The notes under the pieces: generated by a model
What the model was told of the DNA's origin: nothing
Databases searched by the model: none
The model's input: only the letters and a program-made list of their open reading frames with translations
Source of the DNA: Pseudomonadota bacterium
Lineage (GTDB): Bacteria; Myxococcota_A; Polyangia; Polyangiales; Polyangiaceae
Length of the DNA: 10,811 nucleotides
Reading direction: 5' to 3'
NCBI GenBank assembly: GCA_023411445.1
Contig: JAEYOT010000247.1
Location: 1-10,811 of the forward strand
In this document: positions 6,254-10,811 of the stretch, piece by piece
How positions within the stretch are numbered: position 1 is the first letter of the stretch
Layout of the letters: the number at the start of each line of letters is the position of its first letter
Translations under genes and position numbers: made by a program

Positions 6254-8495
6254 AGGTCTGCGCGGCGGGTGCGTCGGCCTCACCGTAGCCGTAAGAATAC
6301 TGATAGTAGTAATAGTAACCGCGGCGTCCCTCGACAGCCACGGCGTTCAAGATGGCGCCAGCGACCGGGGCTCCCACGTCCGACAGCGTGCGCAGCGCTC
6401 GCCGAGCGATCTCCCGCGACGTCACGGAAGCGCGGACCACCAGCACCGTCGCGTCGACGCGCGTGGAGAGGATGGCCGCGTCCGTCACCGGAGCGATCGG
6501 CGGGCTGTCGATGATGATGCGGTCGTAGTGCTCCGTGAGCGACTTGAACACGACGGCAAAGCGTTCACTGTTGATCAGCTCAGCCGGGTTCGGCGCCTGC
6601 GGGCCGGAAGAGAGCACGCTTAGGTTTGGGATCGACGTCGCCAGACGCGAGGCGTCGAAATCTTCCGGATCGAGCAGCAGCGTGGTGACGCCCTCGGAGT
6701 TGCCACGCCCGAACACCCGATGGATGCGCGGACGCCGCAGATCACAGTCGATCAGCAGCACGCGATCCCCCGCTTGCGCCATCGCGATCGCGAGACAGCA
6801 CGCGACCGTCGTCTTCCCTTCGGAAGGCGCGGCGCTGGTGACCAGCAAGGTCTTGTACGGCTTGTCCGGTGACATGAAGCGGATGTTGGTCCGCACCGCG
6901 CGCGACGCCTCCGCCAAGCCGCTGCGTGGCGCAGTGTGCACCGTCAGCTCGGGAGGAGGCTGGTCATCCTTGTTCTTGGACGTTCGATCGCGACGTCGTC
7001 GCTTCTTGCTGACCTCAGCGGGATCCAGCGGAGTCGTGCTGGAAGTCGGGAGAAGGCCAAGGAAGGTCACGCCTAGCGCTTCGAGGTGCTCGGGCGAGCG
7101 GATACTGCGATCCAAAGCGTCGCGAGCGAAGACGAGGCCGAAGGCCAGGAGCAACCCCACTACACCGCCGACCGCCAGATTCGTGCTCAGGTTGGGTCGC
7201 ACTGGGCCGCGCGGGGTGGTCGGCTTGTCCACGATGCGCAAGTTGTTGAAGCGCGCGAGACGCGTGATGTCCCCGTCTTTGTTGCGCTCCATGACGATCG
7301 TGTACAGGCGCTCGGTGTTGCTCTTGTCACGCTCCAGCCGCCGGTACTCTATCTCCAGTAGTCCCAGATCGAGGCCGCGTTGCTCGGCTTGCTTGAACAG
7401 GCTCGAGAGGCCTTCCGCCTCCTTCTTGGCGATCTTGAGGTCGCGCGCGACAGCCTCTTGGAGGTTACGCACCTCACCGAGGAGCGCGTCCTTGGCGGTC
7501 GTGACGTCCGCCTCGACCGCACGCACGCTGGGATGCTCCACCCCCTTGCCACTGGCCAGCAGCCGCTCGCGCTCGGTCCGCGCGCTCAAGTAGCGGGTCC
7601 GCATCGCTTGCAACGTGGCGTTCTGTAACAGCTCGGAGGCCGGAACGTTCGCAGGATCGCTCACGATCACCTGCTGCAGCTCGGCGTTTCGCGCCTGCAG
7701 CGCTTGGATCTGGGTGCGAACCGTCGTGAGGCGCTCGTTGAGCTGCGTCATCTCCGCGCGCAGCATGTTCGACTGCTCGTCCAACGAGACGGACAGGATT
7801 TGCTTGTCGCGCTTGTACTCGTGCAGCTCCAGCTCGCGTTGCTCCAGCTCGGACTTCAGCTTGCCGAGCTGGTCAGCCAGCCACGAAGCGGTGGCGTTGG
7901 CTGAGTCCATTGCGGTCTCTAGGTTTCGCTCCAGGTACGTGTTGAGGAGCTCGTTGAGCACGCGCATGGCTCGCTTAGGGTCGGCGTCTTCGATACTGAC
8001 CTGGACGAGCCGGCTGTTCTTCACGGGCTCGACGAAGAGTCTCCCTTGGAGCACGCCAGCCGTAGCCTCGACCGTGAGCGGCCCCCGTTTGACGTCCTTC
8101 TTGATCGTATTTGCCAAGAAGCCGGCGTCACGCTCGAGCCGGAGACGTCGGACTACTTCCTCCGCCAAGGACCGCCCCTGGATCACCTTCAGCTGAGTCT
8201 CGTAGTACTCGCGGTTGGTCCAGTACGAGCCCGCACCCACATCGACGACGTTTTGCACCTGCGTTCCGAGCGGGCGCGGCGGGTTGGGGTCGATCTCTAT
8301 GACCGCCGAAGAACGAAAGATGCGCTCTTGGCGGGTCGTGTAGAGACCGGCGATCAAGATCGCGCACACGAGCACGGCAAGGATTGGGATCCAGTTCTTT
8401 CGGACGGTGTGCCAGAGCGCGAGGAGCCGCAGCGTGCTATCCTGCGCTGCCCCATCAGCCGCTGGATGGTGAGGTAATCCCGTCATAGACCGCAC
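6252..8495 (-). CDS. Wzc-type polysaccharide co-polymerase fused to a bacterial tyrosine autokinase (BY-kinase)
   Basis: This protein has 747 residues from GTG 8495; ATG 8486 is an equally possible start, neither has a strong ribosome site, and an in-frame TGA lies upstream. TM1 is at about 36-52. A Wzz-type periplasmic domain follows, with long coiled coils at about 185-275 and 340-400, and TM2 at about 436-457 preceded by the Pro-containing K-P-T-T-P-R-G-P-V-R-P. A basic linker KKRRRRDRTSKNK (497-509) leads to the kinase. There EASRAVRTN (529-537) contains the E-x2-R-x2-R oligomerisation motif, SAAPSEGKTT (554-563) is Walker A, VLLIDCDLRRPR (579-590) is Walker A' with Asp583/Asp585, and IIIDSPP (660-666) is Walker B. 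The C-terminus has eight Tyr in twelve residues (727-738), the autophosphorylation cluster. Such proteins set chain length and export of capsule or exopolysaccharide through cycles of tyrosine phosphorylation. It is the first gene of the operon. No Wza exporter or low-molecular-weight tyrosine phosphatase gene is in the window. Confidence 0.93.
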   Translation of the reverse strand: MRSMTGLPHHPAADGAAQDSTLRLLALWHTVRKNWIPILAVLVCAILIAGLYTTRQERIFRSSAVIEIDPNPPRPLGTQVQNVVDVGAGSYWTNREYYETQLKVIQGRSLAEEVVRRLRLERDAGFLANTIKKDVKRGPLTVEATAGVLQGRLFVEPVKNSRLVQVSIEDADPKRAMRVLNELLNTYLERNLETAMDSANATASWLADQLGKLKSELEQRELELHEYKRDKQILSVSLDEQSNMLRAEMTQLNERLTTVRTQIQALQARNAELQQVIVSDPANVPASELLQNATLQAMRTRYLSARTERERLLASGKGVEHPSVRAVEADVTTAKDALLGEVRNLQEAVARDLKIAKKEAEGLSSLFKQAEQRGLDLGLLEIEYRRLERDKSNTERLYTIVMERNKDGDITRLARFNNLRIVDKPTTPRGPVRPNLSTNLAVGGVVGLLLAFGLVFARDALDRSIRSPEHLEALGVTFLGLLPTSSTTPLDPAEVSKKRRRRDRTSKNKDDQPPPELTVHTAPRSGLAEASRAVRTNIRFMSPDKPYKTLLVTSAAPSEGKTTVACCLAIAMAQAGDRVLLIDCDLRRPRIHRVFGRGNSEGVTTLLLDPEDFDASRLATSIPNLSVLSSGPQAPNPAELINSERFAVVFKSLTEHYDRIIIDSPPIAPVTDAAILSTRVDATVLVVRASVTSREIARRALRTLSDVGAPVAGAILNAVAVEGRRGYYYYYQYSYGYGEADAPAAQT

Positions 8496-8782
8496 ATCTG
8501 TTGCCCGGTTTTCATTGAGGATTCAAACGATAACTGCTGCCGCTGTGCGGAATCCACCCACAACGGAACACCGGTCGATCTACCAACCGCACCAAGAAAG
8601 GCGGGATCTGATCTCCGGCGGACCCTTGTGCAACGAATTGTTCCCGACGTGTAGATGGATCCTCACGGACGTCGCAAGTCGTTGGCCAAGAGCTTTCTGC
8701 GGGTCTCCTAACCATTTGTTGAGGGAGTCCTTAAGGCAGCCGCCGTGCGAGGCGTAATGGCAACGATCGTGTCATCAACGTC

Positions 8783-8810
8783 TTGAAGTGACGCAATTAG
8801 CGAGTACCCT
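8783..8810 (+). promoter_or_regulatory. Tentative sigma-70-like promoter for the exported repeat protein
   Basis: TTGAAG (8783-8788) and TACCCT (8805-8810) are spaced by 16 nt, 39 nt before the ATG at 8850. The -35 matches TTGACA at four of six positions and the -10 matches TATAAT at only three of six, so this is a weak candidate chosen by position. Confidence 0.2.
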
Positions 8811-8833
8811 TCCAGGCTTCGATTCCATACATT

Positions 8834-8838
8834 GAGGG
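8834..8838 (+). promoter_or_regulatory. Likely Shine-Dalgarno for the exported repeat protein
   Basis: GAGGG at 8834-8838 lies 11 nt before ATG 8850. The spacing is slightly long but it is the only purine-rich site near the start. Confidence 0.45.
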
Positions 8839-8849
8839 CCCCAATAACC

Positions 8850-10811
8850 ATGAATCTGTCGCGCCTGCTCTGCCTCGGTCTGCTGACGACCGGTCCCCTC
8901 TTGAGCATCGCCTGCTCTGAGGACGTGGACCCCTTCTATAACGAGGAGCTCGGCGAGCATCGGCAAAGCCTGCCGAAACCCCTTGGGGTAAACGGCGCCG
9001 ATGATTTTTGCGACGACGCAGCCAACCGCTGTGGCATCGGTGAAGGTGACTGCGACAAGCATACTCAATGCTTCGCGCCGGGCTTCACCATGCGCTGCGG
9101 CGTCGACAACGGCGCCAAGTGGGGGTTCAAGTCCAATTTGGACATCTGCATTCCCAACACCTGTCAAAACGGGATCCTGGACCCGGGTGAGACCACGGTG
9201 GATTGCGGCGGCAACTGCGGCTCGCTCGGCCCCTGCGCTCCCGCAGCCATGTGCACCGGGCCTCTGGGTGGCGACGACTACTGCACCACCTGCCCTTGCG
9301 CCGTAGGCGAGGGCGACTGCGACACCAACTCCGAGTGCGCCTCCGGCCTCATCTGCGGGAACGACAACGGCGGTAAGTTCGGCCTGAGCTCGGCGACGGA
9401 CGTCTGCGTGCCGAGCCACTGTCAGAACGGTGTGCAGGACGGCGACGAAACGGCCGTGGATTGCGGCGGCTCTTGCGGCACGCAGGGCGTCTGCTCGGCG
9501 ATGCCGGTCTGCACCGGCAGCAACGGCGACGAGAACTTTTGCACCACGTGCCTTTGCCAGGTCGGCCAAGGCGACTGCGACACGAACTCCGAGTGCGGAC
9601 CAGGGTTGGTCTGCATCAACAACAACGGCGGCAAGTTCGGCCTCGGCACGTCGACTGACGTCTGCGCGCCCAGCCACTGTGGCAACGGCGTCCAGGACGG
9701 CGACGAGACGGCCGTCGATTGCGGCGGGTCCTGCGGCACGCAGGGCGTCTGCGATCCGGCCGCTGTCTGCACGGGCAGCCCGGGCGACGAGAACTACTGC
9801 ACCACCTGCGCCTGTCAGATCGGTGAGGGCGACTGCGATTCGAACGCCGAGTGCGCCACCGGCTTGGTGTGCGCGAACGACATCGGTCCTCGCTTCGGAT
9901 TCCCCGCGGGCAGTGACGTGTGCGTCCCTGCGCATTGCACCAACGGCGTGCTCGATGGCGACGAGACTGAGCTGAACTGCGGCGGCAGCTGCGGACCTTG
10001 CTCCAGCGCCAGTTATGTCGCCGCCGGCAGCGCTCACGCCTGCCTGGTCTCCAACGGCAACGTCTTCTGCTGGGGCGACAATACGTCCGGCCAGGTCGGG
10101 CCAGGTGGCGTGGCGACCCAGCTAGCCCCTGTCGCCGTGCCCGGGCTTTCGGCTGTAACGCGCGCCGCCGCTGGACGTTCGCACAGCTGCGCCATCGGCG
10201 CCGGTGGCGTCATCAGCTGCTGGGGTCGCGGAGTCGAGGGACAGCTGGGCAACGGCGCCAGCACGAGCAGCGCCTCCCCAGTGAGCGTCTCGTCGGTGAC
10301 GGGCGCCACCGAGCTCGCTCTCGGCGACAACTTCTCGTGCGCTCTGGCCGGCAGCTCTGTCTACTGCTGGGGCGACAACACCAGCGGGCAGACTGGCAAT
10401 GGCAGCGTCGGTGGCACACAAGCCTCCCCCGCGCTCGTCCTGACCGGCGCCGTCGCCATCGCCGCAGGCGGTCGACACGCTTGCGCCGTGCAGGCGACCG
10501 GCACGGTCGCGTGCTGGGGCGAGGGCACGAACTACCAGCTCGGCAACAATTCGAGCTCAGCGCGAGGTACGCCGGGCGCTGTCACAGGTGTCACGAACGC
10601 GACGGACGTGACGGCCGGTGACGCGCACTCCTGCGCGCTGAGCGGTGGCTCGGTGTACTGCTGGGGCCTCAACGCCGGGAGCATGCTCGGCACGGGCGAG
10701 GCCACCGCGACCGTGCGCGTGCCGGCGGTCGTGAGCGGAATCACCAACGCCATCAGGCTCGCCGCCGGTTGGCGTCACACCTGCGCTGTTCGGACCGGCG
10801 GTGCGGTGAGC
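8850..10811 (+). CDS. Exported Cys-rich repeat / RCC1-repeat protein (likely lipoprotein), N-terminal part, cut by window edge
   Basis: Plus-strand translation from ATG 8850 is open for 654 codons to the right edge. The N-terminus is an export signal: M-N-L-S-R, a hydrophobic core, then L-L-S-I-A-C-S with Cys22 as a possible lipid-attachment site. The lipobox is imperfect (Ser, not Leu, at -3), so ordinary secretion is possible. Residues 51-384 hold four Cys-rich modules with signatures GDCDxNxEC and CxNGxxDGxETxxxCGGxCG. From residue 389 come RCC1-like repeats of 49-50 residues, five complete blades and a partial sixth, each with 'H-x-C-A' (F-S-C-A in blade 3) and 'V/I-x-C-W-G' type motifs. 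RCC1 repeats form beta-propellers that bind other molecules. The Cys content implies disulfides and an extracytoplasmic location. Similar Cys-rich/RCC1 proteins are common in myxobacteria, mostly without known function. No catalytic motif is visible. The gene diverges from the polysaccharide operon; a functional link is unproven. Confidence 0.8.
   Translation, partial: MNLSRLLCLGLLTTGPLLSIACSEDVDPFYNEELGEHRQSLPKPLGVNGADDFCDDAANRCGIGEGDCDKHTQCFAPGFTMRCGVDNGAKWGFKSNLDICIPNTCQNGILDPGETTVDCGGNCGSLGPCAPAAMCTGPLGGDDYCTTCPCAVGEGDCDTNSECASGLICGNDNGGKFGLSSATDVCVPSHCQNGVQDGDETAVDCGGSCGTQGVCSAMPVCTGSNGDENFCTTCLCQVGQGDCDTNSECGPGLVCINNNGGKFGLGTSTDVCAPSHCGNGVQDGDETAVDCGGSCGTQGVCDPAAVCTGSPGDENYCTTCACQIGEGDCDSNAECATGLVCANDIGPRFGFPAGSDVCVPAHCTNGVLDGDETELNCGGSCGPCSSASYVAAGSAHACLVSNGNVFCWGDNTSGQVGPGGVATQLAPVAVPGLSAVTRAAAGRSHSCAIGAGGVISCWGRGVEGQLGNGASTSSASPVSVSSVTGATELALGDNFSCALAGSSVYCWGDNTSGQTGNGSVGGTQASPALVLTGAVAIAAGGRHACAVQATGTVACWGEGTNYQLGNNSSSARGTPGAVTGVTNATDVTAGDAHSCALSGGSVYCWGLNAGSMLGTGEATATVRVPAVVSGITNAIRLAAGWRHTCAVRTGGAVS
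9000..10001 (+). repeat. Four Cys-rich modules in the exported protein, 258-bp period
   Basis: The conserved 'C-x-N-G' codon falls at 9162, 9420, 9678 and 9936, exactly 258 bp (86 residues) apart each time. Taking the module to begin at the D-D/E-N-x-C stretch gives four complete copies, beginning near residues 51, 142, 227 and 313 and ending at Cys384; the first is about five residues longer and more divergent. Each full 86-residue interval has 12 Cys at matching positions. Copies 2-4 differ at many third codon positions as well as in some residues, so this is an old duplication held by protein selection rather than a recent tandem copy. Confidence 0.85.
10014..10811 (+). repeat. RCC1-like beta-propeller repeats, five complete plus one partial
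   Basis: The Cys codon of the C-W-G motif falls at 10068, 10218, 10365, 10512 and 10659, a period of 49-50 residues. Each blade opens with an A-A-G/L-G type strand, then H/F-x-C-A, then V/I-x-C-W-G and in most blades a Q-L/V-G or L-G turn. The sixth blade begins near 10755 (LAAGWRHTCAVRTGG) and is cut by the edge. RCC1 propellers usually have seven blades, so at least one more should follow. Confidence 0.85.

Larger units (their letters stand above)
8496..8849. promoter_or_regulatory. 354-bp divergent intergenic region, presumed promoters for both flanking genes
   Basis: This is the largest gap in the window, between the divergent starts of the co-polymerase/kinase operon (minus) and the exported repeat protein (plus). 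It is visibly less GC-rich than the genes. Short open frames on both strands (for example 8515-8757 plus and 8512-8715 minus) show no family resemblance, conserved motif or ribosome site, and I do not call them. Two 8-bp palindromes are present, CCTTAAGG at 8729-8736 and ACGATCGT at 8763-8770; either could be a regulator half-site or chance. I found no strong stem-loop followed by T's, riboswitch or tRNA. It must contain the start signals for both flanking transcripts. Confidence 0.55.

Noticed and set aside
6535..8196. Two long plus-strand open frames (6535-7593 and 7615-8196)
   Set aside because: They are Ser/Arg-rich antisense shadows of the co-polymerase/kinase gene, which has all expected kinase motifs.
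8515..8757. 80-residue plus-strand frame in the intergenic region
   Set aside because: TTG start, no ribosome site, no recognisable fold or motif, and no similar downstream gene arrangement; treated as non-coding.
8757..8771. Possible sigma-54 promoter beginning TGGCA
   Set aside because: The downstream -12 element (TTGC-like) is missing at the required spacing.
9162..9938. Direct repeats considered as CRISPR or a mobile tandem array
   Set aside because: The 258-bp period is an in-frame protein module with synonymous differences; there are no short identical repeats with unique spacers and no cas genes.
8775..10037. 420-residue minus-strand open frame opposite the Cys-rich modules
   Set aside because: Its Ala/Val/Arg/Asp-rich repeats mirror the plus-strand modules. 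The plus frame has a signal peptide, conserved Cys spacing and RCC1 motifs; long antisense frames are common in GC-rich genes.

Overview
The window is GC-rich (by eye about two thirds G+C, with strong G/C preference at third codon positions) and almost fully coding. Gene content and protein style point to a myxobacterium or relative (Myxococcota, probably Polyangia). The main evidence is a large exported protein with Cys-rich 'D-G-D-E-T...D-C-G-G-x-C' modules followed by RCC1-type 'H-x-C-A...V-x-C-W-G' repeats, next to a Wzx/Wzy-type polysaccharide locus. The taxon is inferred from style, not from a marker gene.

Layout. (1) 1-582, minus: the N-terminal half of a family-4-like glycosyltransferase, GTG start, running off the left edge. 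(2) 61 bp divergent gap. (3) 644-3157, plus: O-antigen ligase/polymerase-type membrane protein with a long TPR-like C-terminal half. (4) 8495 down to 3154, minus: a tight three-gene operon. Its order of transcription is a Wzc-type co-polymerase/tyrosine autokinase, then a membrane-anchored PglF/WbpM/CapD-type UDP-sugar 4,6-dehydratase, then a PglE-like DegT/DnrJ/EryC1/StrS aminotransferase. Gaps inside the operon are 8 and 3 bp, and each downstream Shine-Dalgarno overlaps the end of the upstream gene. The operon's last stop codon and the stop of the plus-strand polymerase gene share one CTAG. (5) 8496-8849: a 354 bp divergent non-coding region. (6) 8850 to the right edge, plus: the exported Cys-rich/RCC1 protein, truncated by the window.

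How the genes fit together. The dehydratase and aminotransferase are consecutive enzymes that would turn UDP-GlcNAc into a UDP-4-amino-4,6-dideoxy sugar, the route to bacillosamine-type residues. The glycosyltransferase would help build a lipid-linked repeat unit, the polymerase/ligase-like protein would join units, and the Wzc-like protein would control chain length and export through its kinase cycle. No flippase (Wzx), outer-membrane exporter (Wza), initiating phosphoglycosyl transferase or PglD-type acetyltransferase is visible, so the locus probably continues to the left. The Cys-rich/RCC1 gene is divergent and has no evident enzymatic link to the polysaccharide genes.

I saw no RNA gene, CRISPR array, insertion sequence, phage gene or convincing intrinsic terminator. 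The most distinctive content is the modular exported protein: four Cys-rich modules, three of them with an exact 258 bp period, joined to a propeller whose blades each carry a Cys pair. A conclusively new system is not evident; the biosynthetic genes belong to known families.
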